The notes below the pieces were generated by a model. That model did no database searches. It saw only the letters and a program-made list of their open reading frames with translations, and was not told the origin of the DNA. This document shows, one piece after another, positions 44,500 through 55,067 of a DNA stretch of 64,000 nt (positions within the stretch are counted from its first letter, which is position 1; each line of letters begins with the position of its first letter). Location of the stretch: assembly GCA_025526915.1 (NCBI GenBank), contig JAHLKH010000007.1, positions 62,001-126,000 on the forward strand, written 5' to 3'. The stretch is from Entophlyctis helioformis (taxonomy: Eukaryota > Chytridiomycota > Chytridiomycetes > Chytridiales > Chytriomycetaceae). Position numbers and translations under genes: made by a program.

Positions 44500-46198
44500 T
44501 CATCCCGCGGCTGCACCTACGCTTCTGTATGGCCCGTCCAGCAGCTCGATGCGGTTCTCGACTGAAGCGACAATGCGTCCGTTTGGCAGCTGCACTGTCC
44601 GTCGACTCTGATGCTGAAACCGAGCAGCAATCTGCTGCTGCTGCTGCTGCTGCTGCTCGTGCACTTGCTGCGTGTCTCGTGCGTCGTCCACGTCATCTGG
44701 CTGTCGGTGCTTGTGCTGTGTGGAATCCAGATACACGCGATACAGTGCTGCGCGTCCATCCGTCTGTGACGTGGTAAAGAACAGTCGATAGGTTGGCACG
44801 GCATCCCACATGGCCCCCAGGGCGGGCTTGGTCATGGTCTCGCGCGATCCGGCCGTCGTCGGTATCAGGTCAGGGTCAAACGCCTCTTGGTTGTTGTCCT
44901 GGAACCCTGCAGATACGGACGAATTCACAACCTGTCCAAGCCTGCAACTCAGCCATTCTGCATCCAGCCACAGGCCCATTCATCGCGCATGGACTGAACA
45001 AGCACGACTTGCCACAATCGGGATCCACAGCGTCTTGGCAAGGCTGGCAAGCAGCTCTGCAAAAGTCGCCACTGTATTGTGCCCTCCCTGTCCAACGATC
45101 GGCGACAGCAAATGGCCGACTGAATCAATGATGATCAGGCTAAGCGGTCTGTGAGTCTCGCTCCCGTCAGCGCCGTCCGCCGGATGAAGCGTCTCGAGGT
45201 ACTTGATTGCGTCAAAAATGCCAAAGCACTGCACGCATTGAATGCGAGAAAGAACGCTGGCAAGATCCTGCCGCATATCTGCTGTTGAGTGCCGATGCTC
45301 CAGCACGAGCGATACAGCCAGCGCTGCTTACGAGCATATCGACAGGTATTTGCTGGCGAAGCGATGCCGACGATGCCAGAAAGTCGTGCACGCGGGTTGC
45401 GTAAAACGATCCGCTTGTGTCCATGTACAGCACGCTCGCGTCCGTGACTGTCGCTGCAGTGAAGGCCGCAATGTAGTGGCACATCTGCAGGTTGCATCCA
45501 GTCGCAAAGTCAGCCCGATGCCATGCGTTGCCATGCGTTGCTGTCCTTCACGAGTCGCATCGCTTGCCTGTGTCTTGCCCGCCGATGAGACGCCAGCCAG
45601 CTCGACAATCTCGCCAGACCGCAGACCGCCGTCCAGCATGGCATTGACCTCGTCGATGCCCGTGGACAGCATCCGGAACTGCGCCGCCTCGGACTGGATC
45701 GCATCTCCTGCGGCCATGAACGGCGATGCCGCAGCGACATGCTCAACGACCGCATCGTGCAGCTGCGCAAAGTCCTGTGTTGCGCAGGTCAGCGATGCAG
45801 ATCCCGCCGGCGAGTACGGGGCGACGTGCCTGTGGAGAGCAGCTGCCCCAGTCGAACAGCCGAGAGCGGTCCGCAAACAGCAGGTCGGACACTGCGCAGC
45901 CCCGTGGTCAGCGCATGGACGGCCGCACGCCAGCCGCAGACATGGCTCGAGCGAACGTGCATGCAGACTGCACGCAGACTGCACCTGTTCGGACACCAAC
46001 TCGCTGCAGGCGGAGAACCAGCGGCATCCACCGCGCAGCCTGCGCAGACGTGGGGGTGGCGAGTGCGGTCATGCCATCATCTACACCATCGTCATCTTCA
46101 TTCAGCTGCAGCGCTGCCCTGTGCGCGGCCGCCGCCTGCGTCGCCGTGGCTGCCTCCTCGCACCACTTGTCAACCACGTGTACCAGCAGCTGCGACAT
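44500..46198 (-). CDS. RAD51D-like recombinase paralogue
   Basis: Exons (minus) are 46198..45985, 45891..45830, 45774..45568, 45484..45332, 45297..45013 and 44931..44500: 450 residues. The helical N-terminal part (LRLQRVGVRTVSDLLFADRS) is followed by RMLSTGIDEVNAMLDGGL, Walker A GVSSAGKTQ near 155, Walker B LSLIIIDSVG near 270 and the C-terminal core KPALGAMWDAVPTYRLFF. The set and spacing fit RAD51D; Rad57/XRCC3-type paralogues are alternatives. In animals RAD51D works in the BCDX2 complex, loading RAD51 at breaks and stalled forks. A Gln run interrupts the C-terminus. Three introns (45775..45829, 45485..45567, 44932..45012) need GC donors, and the 45298..45331 intron would be just 34 nt. 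The ATG is 35 bp from the stop of the upstream lipase gene. Confidence 0.8.
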
Positions 46199-46233
46199 CC
46201 GAGATGGGCGGACGATGCCAGCATGCGACGACG

Positions 46234-47904
46234 ATCAAAAAGTGGGGATGCGAGAGTCTGGCCGAGGGCATCTGGGCACGGGAATGCCGTCGCCAGGCGC
46301 AAGCGTGCGTGCCTTGTCTGCAAACGGCACAAACAGATTGTTCCTGCTCACGATACGACGGTCAGCCACGAGACGGATCTGCGTGCTGGATGAAGCCCGC
46401 CACAGACGCCGATCAACTCACCATACGCCTACAGCCAGAGCTTCGTGTGCTGCAACGGCTGGATGGAAGCAGTCGGTTTCGCTCAGGAAGTCCAGTCCCC
46501 AGTCGCGCACACTGACCTCGCTCAGAAGCGGATCAACCACAACGGCAAACGACGGATCGGCGCGTATCTTGGCTTCTGCTCGGTACTCGAGCGCGATGCT
46601 CATCAGCCGGGCTTGTACTGTTGCACACGCTCGTCCATGAGCGATCGCATGATCGTGCCGGGCGGCCCAGGCTGGAACGCGCATATACATTCAAACACGA
46701 GGCCGCTGGTTCGGAGAAGCGTGCACCGTGTGTCCTTGTGTGTGGCATCCCAGACCTACATATCCAGCAGCCTGTTGTCAGTATGCCGGCATGCGCGCCA
46801 AACATGCAAGTTCGTAACAGCGGCAGCAGCAGCAGGATAAGTTGTACCTGCGAGACGTTGAACTGCATGAGAATGTTGACAACCAGCCGAGGGACACGCG
46901 ACCTGAGTGTGTCAAGTACTTGGCGCATGTGCAGCTCGAATGCTTCTGGGGACAGCATGCCATCGATTCCGCCACGAATGCATCCAAGGCAGACGTCGTT
47001 GCTTCCAATAAACAGCGTCAGAAGCTGGGCTCGCAATGTCAGTCCCGTGGTGCATCCCATCCGTCGTCCTCGCTGGCCATGAAGATCATGCAGACGATCA
47101 CGGACTATGCGTATCATGCGGACGATCACGGACCTTAAAGTCATGCTCAAAGTCAATGACAGGATCCGTCTCCATCTGCTTCACGAGATAGTTGATCTCG
47201 TGGAAGAGTGTGGGCACAGTGGCACCTGACTGCGCAGCATTGAACCGATCCTGGGCCGGCCAGTACTGGAACGGCAGGCAAATGGCCAGATAGCAGATCT
47301 CTGCTATATGGTCGCCTGTCGATGCGCCGACCAGACCTGGCCGATACTTGGACATCAGGTTGGGCAGCGTGATCGCACCATCGTCGCCACCCATGGAGAA
47401 TGCAACCTGGCGAGCCCATGTTAGCTGGAATGCGGCTGCCAGGCAGCTGGACATGCGGCCACTCACGCCGCGGTTCTCGAGCGTGTTCTTCATGGGAATG
47501 GGTGTGGACGAGTCGTCGGGGCCCTTGGCAGCGAATCCTGCCGAAATGCTGTCGCCGAGACTCGCAATGACGGCAAAGTCGTCGATGCGAAGGTCGTGCA
47601 CGGATGTTGGTTTGGTGGGTCTTGGCGGCAGAGCAGGGCATGCCTGAATGGCTCTGTTGATCTGTCTGTTCTGGAGGCGGCCGGCTGGTTGCTGCAAGGG
47701 TTGCTGCAAGGGCTGTTGGCGACCAAGATTGACGCGGTGACTCCAGAAACCCTGCTGGCTGTCTTTGGCAAGACCAACAACGGCAGCTGCGAGTGCTGTT
47801 GCAGAGTACACAAGAACGAGTGCAGCGAGAGCGACAAGAGATGCCAGCACCATGCCTTCGGCTGCGTTGCTGTTGGATCTTGGGCAAAGGCTGTCCCCTG
47901 GCAT
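46234..47904 (-). CDS. secreted or membrane PLB1-type SGNH phospholipase (one frame break)
   Basis: Exons (minus) are 47904..47134, 47024..46848, 46755..46422 and 46342..46234, about 463 residues. A hydrophobic N-terminal anchor (VLASLVALAALVLVYSATALAAAVV) is followed by the SGNH blocks: ASLGDSISAGFA (nucleophile Ser), a Gly block (SMGGDDGAITLPNL; NAAQSGAT), LTLFIGSNDVC (Asn), and DCFHP near the end (catalytic Asp/His). It ends AVGVWNNLFVPF, as PLB1/phospholipase B family proteins do. These hydrolyse phospholipids or lysophospholipids outside the cell. Exon 3 is 334 nt where 335 are needed; frames change near 46615, pointing to a one-base deletion in the sequence or a damaged gene. Confidence 0.82.
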
Positions 47905-48065
47905 TCTCCAGCAGCCGATTGGCTTTCCTTCCCTTGCTCATGTGATGTACGCTTGTCGGAGTTTGGCACATCCCGCATCTGGGATTGAGCGTTGAACTGC
48001 CTTTGGATGCCACAGAGATCCAATGAGGCACGGTATCGTCGCAGACATGCGCTTGTATTGGTGCA

Positions 48066-49647
48066 TCAGCAGCATACATGTGGACGTGAGGCAGCTGCAG
48101 CTCCAGCTCCGACATCAACAACGCCAGTGCCGGCCGGTCCGATACTGTAAAGCAGCAAATTCGGATCCTCCGATGTGATGTTTGTGATCATGCCGGGCGT
48201 TGCGGCTTTTCTGAGGCCCGTGTACAGATCGGCAATGCTCACAGTCGGATACTCGCTGAGAACAAGAGCCATCACGCCTGACACATGCGGTGTGGCCATG
48301 GACGTGCCAGAAAGCGTGCGCACGCGGTTTGTGTCCAAGATCGAAGTAATGTCGACACCCGGTGCATAGATGTCTGTTGGTGAACCAGTCAAGTCGCGTG
48401 AGAGGGCGAGCAACCAGACACAGGACAGACAAGAAGCGGTGGAATATGAAAACACTTGCCAATGCAACTGCCATAGTTGGAAAACGGTGCTCGAGAATCA
48501 TTGGCATCACTTGCACCAACAGTCAACACCAAGGAAGAGTTGGCTGGAGAGAACGCGCAAGCTGGATTGCATTCCCGTCAAACCCCGGCATGATGCCACA
48601 ATGTCGCCAGTAAACTCACGCGGCCGTCTCTTACCTTCCTCATTGCCGTTTCCGGCAGCTGCTGCAACAGCAATGCCCAAGCCATTCAGCACTGTCATTG
48701 TGGTGCCATAAGCAACCGACGTGTTCCAGCCAGCTCGTCCAAGCGAAAGGTTGACGACCGATCGACGGCCAGATGCCTTGGTTGCCCGAGTAACATAGTC
48801 AAGGCCATTCAAGAGATTGGCCATTGTGCTCCCGCCGTCCGAGTCAAACACTCTGACTGAGACTACGCGAGCAGACTTGGCGACGCCGTACGTTTTACTG
48901 GCAACGATGCCAGCAACATGCGTGCCATGGCCAACGCCGTCAATGAAGGATCCGCCTTCCACAAACGACTCGCCGTTGACGGCGCGTCCCTCAAAGTCGG
49001 GATTTTCCACAGACACGCCCGTGTCGACAACGTACACGTCCACGCCCGATCTGTTTGCTTTGGCAGCGTCAGAGCACGCAGCACACTGAGCCACGGCCAC
49101 CTTACCCGCCATGACGAGGATACACGTATCGACTGCCGCGAGACTTTGCTGGGTTGTCGCGGCTTGAGATACGAGCGAGGCTCCACTGGGCATCAGGCTG
49201 GACAAGCGAGTAGTCGCTCTGCTGCACATAAACGCGCTGGTTCTCCTCAACGGCCGTGACAAGCGAGCTCTGGCGCAGAACGTCGGCAAGCCAGCGCGGT
49301 AGATGGCCATGGTACCCGCGCAGCACTGTATCGTACTGGCGGAGCACACCCTTGAACTTGCCGGCGTCTGTGGTGGGCATGGCAGCAATGGCGCTGCTCA
49401 GCAGTTGTCTCATCTTTGAGGATGTCTCGCCTGGAAAGAGCGACTGCACTCGGAGCGTGGCGCCAGACACGATGGACGCAACCGTTTGGGCGTGGGTTTC
49501 AAAGTCGATGTCCGAGATGGACGGCTCGAGAAGGACAATGTACTCGTCAGGAACGATATCGGCGAGGCCAGCCGTGGGGACAAGACCCGTGTCTGCCGCC
49601 AAGACAAGGGCCAGGAGAGCGAGAATAGCAAGGCGCATGGAGAGCAT
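48066..49647 (-). CDS. secreted subtilisin-like serine protease (S8A, proteinase K type)
   Basis: Exons (minus) are 49647..49126, 49085..48635, 48561..48460 and 48373..48066: 460 residues. A signal peptide (MRLAILALLALVLAADT) and an I9-type propeptide (DEYIVLLEPSIS ... ENQRVYVQ) precede the catalytic domain. The triad is visible: Asp195 in VVDTGV, His227 in GHGTHVAG and Ser383 in SGTSMATPHVSG, with an oxyanion Asn in AAAGNGN. No C-terminal extension is present. Such proteases degrade host or substrate protein and are expanded in some chytrids. Intron 3 (48374..48459) needs a GC donor; intron 1 (49086..49125) is only 40 nt. It sits in a run of secreted-protein genes on one strand. Confidence 0.92.
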
Positions 49648-49873
49648 TCTTGGTTGCAAGACAGCAAGCAAAGCAGGTCGCGTTGCCTTTCAGCCGATCG
49701 CGTTTGCATCAAGCCAGCCAGTGCAGGCATCCGCCACTATGGGCAAGCATGAACCGCATTCGTTGGATCGCCAATAAGCAAGCCGAGAGTCAAAATGGAT
49801 GTATATTGGATGTAGTAGATGAGAGTGGCAGAGGCAAATGGAGCGACGCCAAAAGAGCAGTTCAAGCCGAGGA

Positions 49874-50950
49874 TCAAGCCATGACAAAAGCGAGCACAGC
49901 AGCCAGCAGGGAGATGCCGGCAGCAAACGACGATCTGACCGCCGCAGATGGTGTGAGGGCGTTAAAGGCGATCTTGTTCCAGACAGACTCGTTGCGAAGA
50001 CCGTACGAGATCGAGTAGCCAAGCGTTGCGTTGGTGGCAAACATGGTGCGCGACATGTTCTGGAAGCGATTCCAACGGTTGTTGTCAAGAGCATTGAGGA
50101 GCAGGCCACTGTCATCTTCACGGACGACAGAGTCCAGTGGATACCGGATAAAAGAATCAGCCCTGGCTGAAAGGCAGCCAGTCATCATGTAGTCCTCGAC
50201 ACAGTAGCAGCCTGGGAAAAGGTCGATTGTACTGGCGAGACCAATCATGACATCCGCCCAGGACGTGCCGTTGGTGAACCACGGCTCGAGAAGCTTGGTG
50301 CAGGTGATGTTGAACGGATTGGTGGGCAGTGTCGCATTGGGTCTCACGATATTGCGATTCAGCAGCTCGAGCTGTGGCTGCTGCTGCTGCTGCGGGTGGC
50401 GCGACCGGTGGTGCTGTGCCGTGGTGGCAACACGATCTGCAAGAGTCTCTGATGCCAAGGTGTCGTCGCCAGCCTCGATGCTGCCGCCGTCCACCTGAAC
50501 GTTCGCGATCGAACGCTTTTGGCCAGTCCAGCCATCCGACGATCCGTATCCAAAGAACTCGCCTTGGTTGCTGCAATGGTCGGGGGTGGCTCCACACCAG
50601 CCATGCCGGCTGCAGCACTTTCCATCAGGGCAGACACCGAAGAACGGACCGCACTGGCCGCTTGTTGTGACGGGCAAGCAGCTGCTCGACACAGAATCGC
50701 AGGCGTTGCCACAATGCTCCTGGTTGCTGCCTGTCACAGCCTGCTGGCTGGGATCGCAAGCCTCAGCGACCGAGGGGGCGAGTGCGGCCAACACAGCAAC
50801 GGCGGCAACAGCAAGAGAGAGGAAGCGAGGACGACGCTGCTTGGCTGCTGTTGGGGCAGGCTGTGGCGTTAGGATAGAGACGATGGCGCTCGACAAGGCG
50901 TTTCGCTTACCTTGCTGCAGATCGGCTTGGATGGTCTTGGCGACTCCCAT
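49874..50950 (-). CDS. secreted chitin-binding (CBM18) protein
   Basis: Exons (minus) 50950..50911 and 50847..49874 give 337 residues; the 63-nt intron is in frame, so an unspliced 358-residue form is also open. A signal sequence (FLSLAVAAVAVLAALAPSVAEA) leads to a Cys-rich region and one hevein-type CBM18 (CGPFFGVCPDGKCCSRHGWC). Then come a Gln tract, a second Cys-containing domain with N-glycosylation sequons (ITCTKLLEPWFTNGTSW; PGCYCVEDYM), and a hydrophobic C-terminus preceded by small residues that could direct a GPI anchor. CBM18 binds chitin; in chytrids such proteins may shield or attach the cell wall. The second domain is not recognised. The gene is adjacent to the subtilase. Confidence 0.88.
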   Translation of the reverse strand: MGVAKTIQADLQQGKRNALSSAIVSILTPQPAPTAAKQRRPRFLSLAVAAVAVLAALAPSVAEACDPSQQAVTGSNQEHCGNACDSVSSSCLPVTTSGQCGPFFGVCPDGKCCSRHGWCGATPDHCSNQGEFFGYGSSDGWTGQKRSIANVQVDGGSIEAGDDTLASETLADRVATTAQHHRSRHPQQQQQPQLELLNRNIVRPNATLPTNPFNITCTKLLEPWFTNGTSWADVMIGLASTIDLFPGCYCVEDYMMTGCLSARADSFIRYPLDSVVREDDSGLLLNALDNNRWNRFQNMSRTMFATNATLGYSISYGLRNESVWNKIAFNALTPSAAVRSSFAAGISLLAAVLAFVMA

Positions 50951-51698
50951 GTCGAGAAGGGGGGATGCTGAGCACTGAACAGGAGGTGCCCAGCGCTTAA
51001 GTTCTCGGAGCTCAAGTCAGCTGGACACACTCATTATTACCTTTTATGGTATATTTGCCAATGTTGCTGCTCGATCGCGTGGTAGACGTCCGCGTGGCGA
51101 GTTTGCTCTCCGACCGCATGAGCCAAGCAAAGACTATCCGCGACTGTGCTGACCGATTCCTCCTTGATGGTCCAAGTCAGCCACCGCCACCTCTTGTTAT
51201 CGTCGCCGTCGCCGTCGCCTTTGTTGTCAGTGCTGCCGCTGGTGAGCTGAGCGGCTGCGTGTGCCGAGTTGAACGCCTGTCGACTTCACACGCCATACGC
51301 CACGCAGCTGTGCACATCCGCAACCAAGACTGCTGCGCAAGCCGCCTTCCAGTTGCGCCACTCCCGAGCTCACCTGCGAGCACCACTCCTGTCTTGTGTC
51401 GGCACACATGGCGGCGGACGGACAGTCCGATGATGTTGTCACGATGACAGAGTACCGCCATCGAGTTGGATCGGAACGCCACCACTCATGAGCCCACCTG
51501 CGGGTCTGTGCACACATGACAGTGTCAGCTGATGACCAAGGACCGCCGCGGTTGCCGCAACGCCATTCCAGCACAAAGCAGCCGGTCGTCATCAAGAGGC
51601 TTTATTCAGACTCGCCGGGCGTGTCGCAGGCACACTGGCCAGCATCAACACCGACCACGAGCACCAGCGAGTATCAAGAGTGTACAATCAAGGGCAGG
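50951..51698. other. intergenic, upstream of the CBM18 gene
   Basis: This lies between the CBM18 gene start (minus) and the stop of the next minus-strand gene. An AT-rich patch with TTTTATGGTATATTTGCC near 51040 is the most promoter-like element for the CBM18 gene. A 133-codon plus-strand frame (51046..51447) with a hydrophobic stretch overlaps, but I do not call it. Confidence 0.4.
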
Positions 51699-53123
51699 TC
51701 AGGCTGTGCGCCGGATGTAGCTGGCTTCCATGACGCCAAACTGCTGGTTGGCGACATCAGCCACCGCGTTTTGGCCCGTGATCTCCAGGACGCCAAAGTG
51801 CTGGTTGGCGAGATTCGAGGCATCGTGGTCGGCGAGCTCCATGATGCCAAACTGCTCGTTGTCATGATCGTGCTCCATGTTGATGACCGATTGCTGCGAG
51901 AGACGCTGCGCCTCCTGATACGTTGGCGGCAGCGGCGGCGGTGGCTTCAGTATCATCTCGTCTTGGTCCATGGCTGGCATCGTCGTGGTGCTCTTGCCGT
52001 CTTGCTGGTCAATGTCTGGCTTTGCTGCTTTGGGATCGGATATTCTGGACAGTATGCCCCAAAAGCCGCGGGCAGGGCCGGGATCGCTGCTGGCGTGGCC
52101 GCCGGTGATGGTTGTGCTGCTGCTGGTACTATCGCGCAGGGCAACCGACCCACTTCGGCGCCAGACGATCAAGAACGCGGCTGCACCGAGTGTGGCTGCA
52201 CTTGCAAATGCTATTCCTACAATCGCACCTGGCGGCAACTGCAATGCTGAAGATGATGATGGAGAGGACGGTGCTGGTGTTGGTAAAGCGGTCCATGTCG
52301 GTGAAGCCGTCGTTACGCTTGACGTTGACGTGGGCAATGGCCGCGGCCGAGGTGGCGGCGGCAGCTGCTGGCTAAAGCGAGACGAGCTGGCCAGTCCTCT
52401 GCCGACAGATCGCTGGCGGCTGTACGCAGAGCCAGCCGAGCACTGTGAAGGGAGTCCATTCGATGCTGGCCTGAGCCCCGTTGCAGTGTTGTTGCAGCCG
52501 ATGCTGCAGAGCTGATCGCTGCACGTCCTGGTGACAACGCTTGGGCTTTTCTCGGAGAAAGTGCTCAGGGCAAACGTGGCGCTGGCGACGCGACTGCATC
52601 TCTCGAAAAAGTACTGCACGATGCCAGTGACAGGGTTGTCGCTGCACGTTGGCGACAGATGCACCGTTTGCAGACTGTATGACGTTGCTGTTTGGCCGTT
52701 TCCGAGTTTGCCAAGGACGCCTGATGCTGCGACGCTGCTCTCCATTTCGTCAAAGGCGAGGGCAGGATAGGACGAGAAGGCGAGAAACGTTGGTCCGCAA
52801 GGAAGCGTTGTTCCGTTCTGCCACACGACGGCCGTCTCGACGAGATGGCAGCCCGACCCACAGTCGCCTGATGGGCATCGGAACCAGTCAACAGCACGCT
52901 TGGAGTCGTCCAAGTACTCCAAGTAATAGGACGCTGAGGATCCAAACGTAAAGCAGAGACGCGGCTCTGTTGTCAGGGTTGCTGGCATGATATAGTCTGC
53001 CAAATCCGCAGATGTTGCTGCGCCAAAACACGTGTGGACGCTCGAGTAGATGACCCAGTCCATGGCTGCGGCTTGCTGTGCAAGACTGACGACCAGCAGC
53101 ACAAGCACGCACGCAACATGCAT
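51699..53123 (-). CDS. type I membrane surface protein, Cys-rich ectodomain
   Basis: This is a single exon of 474 residues from the ATG at 53123 (signal peptide MHVACVLVLLVVSLAQQAAA); the frame is open upstream without a better start. The ectodomain (about 20-240) has at least ten Cys, including DWFRCPSGDCGSGCH and TCSDQLCSIGCNNT, then a Ser/Thr/Pro-rich stalk and a transmembrane helix (AIVGIAFASAATLGAAAFLIV). The cytoplasmic tail is Pro-rich and ends with three related units (EQFGIMELADHD, QHFGVLEITGQN, QQFGVMEASY). No family is recognised. Layout suggests a wall sensor or adhesion receptor; that is inference. Confidence 0.75.
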   Translation of the reverse strand: MHVACVLVLLVVSLAQQAAAMDWVIYSSVHTCFGAATSADLADYIMPATLTTEPRLCFTFGSSASYYLEYLDDSKRAVDWFRCPSGDCGSGCHLVETAVVWQNGTTLPCGPTFLAFSSYPALAFDEMESSVAASGVLGKLGNGQTATSYSLQTVHLSPTCSDNPVTGIVQYFFERCSRVASATFALSTFSEKSPSVVTRTCSDQLCSIGCNNTATGLRPASNGLPSQCSAGSAYSRQRSVGRGLASSSRFSQQLPPPPRPRPLPTSTSSVTTASPTWTALPTPAPSSPSSSSALQLPPGAIVGIAFASAATLGAAAFLIVWRRSGSVALRDSTSSSTTITGGHASSDPGPARGFWGILSRISDPKAAKPDIDQQDGKSTTTMPAMDQDEMILKPPPPLPPTYQEAQRLSQQSVINMEHDHDNEQFGIMELADHDASNLANQHFGVLEITGQNAVADVANQQFGVMEASYIRRTA

Positions 53124-53355
53124 GGCGACTTGTTTTGTCAAGGATGCAAACCTAAGGCCGTGGCTGGAGCGGGGGTTTTCAATGCAGCGTTCCATACCGC
53201 GTCGGGCCACAAACAATAGTTCGGTATCAGCACGACCGAGGATAAACTGCCCTGCTATGCAGCACAAACATTGCGTCAAACAAACCACCGTGTTGCGTGA
53301 AACGAGCGCTAGTGACAATGAATATATTAAACATGCGATTTTCTGAGCTCGAGAA

Positions 53356-53428
53356 GCCCGGCTAGCTCAATCGGTAGAGCGTAAGACTCTTAATCTTAAG
53401 GTTGTGGGTTCGACCCCCACGTCGGGCT
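53356..53428 (+). tRNA. tRNA-Lys (anticodon CTT)
   Basis: A 73-nt class I tRNA. The acceptor stem is GCCCGGC with GTCGGGC plus discriminator T. The D arm contains TAGCTCAATCGGTAGAGC. The anticodon stem-loop is TAAGA-CT-CTT-AA-TCTTA, anticodon CTT. The T arm is GTGGGTTCGACCCCCAC. There is no intron. Confidence 0.95.
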
Positions 53429-53567
53429 CGCTTCTCTTTTGCCCATCTCGCCATTTTGCTCGACATGTGGACACCGATCCCGTCCACGCTCTCTTTTGCC
53501 ATGTGCCGTTCAGCGGCGAGCATACAAGTCGGCGTTCATTCGAGCCGTCACGATATCCATCCGTTTC

Positions 53568-54806
53568 TTACTCGGGAACGCGCACAAGGATCTTGCCAAT
53601 GGAGGCGTTGGACTCCATGTGGCGGTGGGCGTCCGAGATGCCCGTCCACGAGTCAAAGACGCGGTCGATGACGGGCTTGAAGGTGCCGTCGGCAAAACCG
53701 GGGAGACACTTTGCGACAAACTCGTTGCGCAGGGCGATCTGGTAGTCGACGGTGCGCGAGCGGAGGGTCGAGCCGTTGATCTGCAGACGCTTGCGCAGAA
53801 TCGGGGCCAGATTGCTTGCTGGATGGCATGGCACGGGTGGTCAGTGGTCAGTGGACAGTGGCCATTGGGCGATGTGGTTGGCCGGGGATCCAGCAAGACA
53901 ACAGGAACAGGCGTGGACTTGCATTGGAGCTGGGCACCGCCGAGAAAGGCGAGCATGACCATGCGGCCATCCATGGCGAGCGAGTCGAGGTTCATGGTCC
54001 AGTACTGAGCGCCGACAAAATCGACAATGACGTCGACGCCGCGGCCGCCCGTGATCTCGCTCACGCGCTGTGCAAAAGAGTGCGTCTTGTAGTTGACGGC
54101 CGCCGTCGACCCGAGGCTCTCGCAGAACTTGACCTTGTCGTCTGATCCGGCCGTTGCGATGACATGGCGGCTCTTGTTGTGCTTGGCGAGCTGGATGGCG
54201 GCCGTGCCGACACCGCTGGCACCGGCATGGATGAGCACATCCTCGCCGGGCTGCAGCCGGTTGACGAGAAACAGGGCCTGGAACGCGGTGAACCAGGCCT
54301 CGGGGATCGCCGTCGCGTGCTCGTACGGCATGCCGGCGGGGATGGCGATCGCCATGTCCTGGTGGATGACGGCGTACTCGGCATAGGCGCCGCCGGGGAC
54401 GAGACCAAAGACGCGGTCGCCCGTCTTGAAGGACGAAGACGCTGGTGCGTGGACAACGTCGCCAGCAAACTCGACGCCCAGGATGTCGGAGGCGCCTGCG
54501 GGCGGCGGGTAGAGGCCGTTGCGCTGGAGAATGTCCATGCGGTTGAGGGCGAAGCACTTGACTCGCACGAGCAGCTCGTTGGCCTTGGGGACGGGTGTGG
54601 GCACCTGGCCAATCTCCATGAACGCAGCATCGCCTGGCCCGAGAAAAGGCATGTCAGCGGCGGGCAGGGCAGGGCAGGCAGGGCAGGGCAAGCAGGCAGG
54701 GCAGGGCATGCGAGCCAGTGCGTGAGTAGTTGGCATGCATGGCATGCACACCTGGCTTGGTGACGACGACGGCACGCATGGTGGTGGGGGCGGGCGATGA
54801 CGACAT
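53568..54806 (-). CDS. NADPH:quinone oxidoreductase, PIG3/TP53I3 type
   Basis: Exons (minus) are 54806..54752, 54633..53923 and 53818..53568: 338 residues. This is a zinc-free medium-chain dehydrogenase/reductase: MRAVVVTKPG start, ALNRMDILQRNGLYPPPAG, GVEFAGDVV, GAYAEYAV, the nucleotide loop IHAGASGVGTAAIQLAK, and a C-terminus with RSRTVDYQIA and ASIGKILVRVPE. These features fit human PIG3, which reduces quinones with NADPH. Intron 2 (53819..53922) keeps frame only with a GC donor (GCAAGT). It is divergent from the transporter gene at 55068. Confidence 0.92.
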
Positions 54807-55067
54807 GGAGCAAGTTGGGGCGAAGCGGGGAAACTGCAGGAAGCGGCCTGGTGCACACGATGTGGGCTGGTGGCCTGGCGGTGAGCAAAGGCTGCTGATC
54901 TGGCGAGGGGCGGCGGCGGGTGCAGGCAGATGCGATGCGGCGTGCGAGAGCGGCGGCAGCAGCAGCAGCACGGACAGCAGCGACCGTCGCAGCGACCGTC
55001 GCAGCGATGCCGAGTGCGATGCCGTGCGTGCCAGCATTCGTGCCACTTTCCACTCACCAACGAAACT
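54807..55067. promoter_or_regulatory. bidirectional promoter region
   Basis: There are 261 bp between the PIG3-type gene (minus) and the transporter gene (plus). The region is GC-rich with GCAGC triplets near 54955-54975. No TATA box is visible. Confidence 0.4.
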
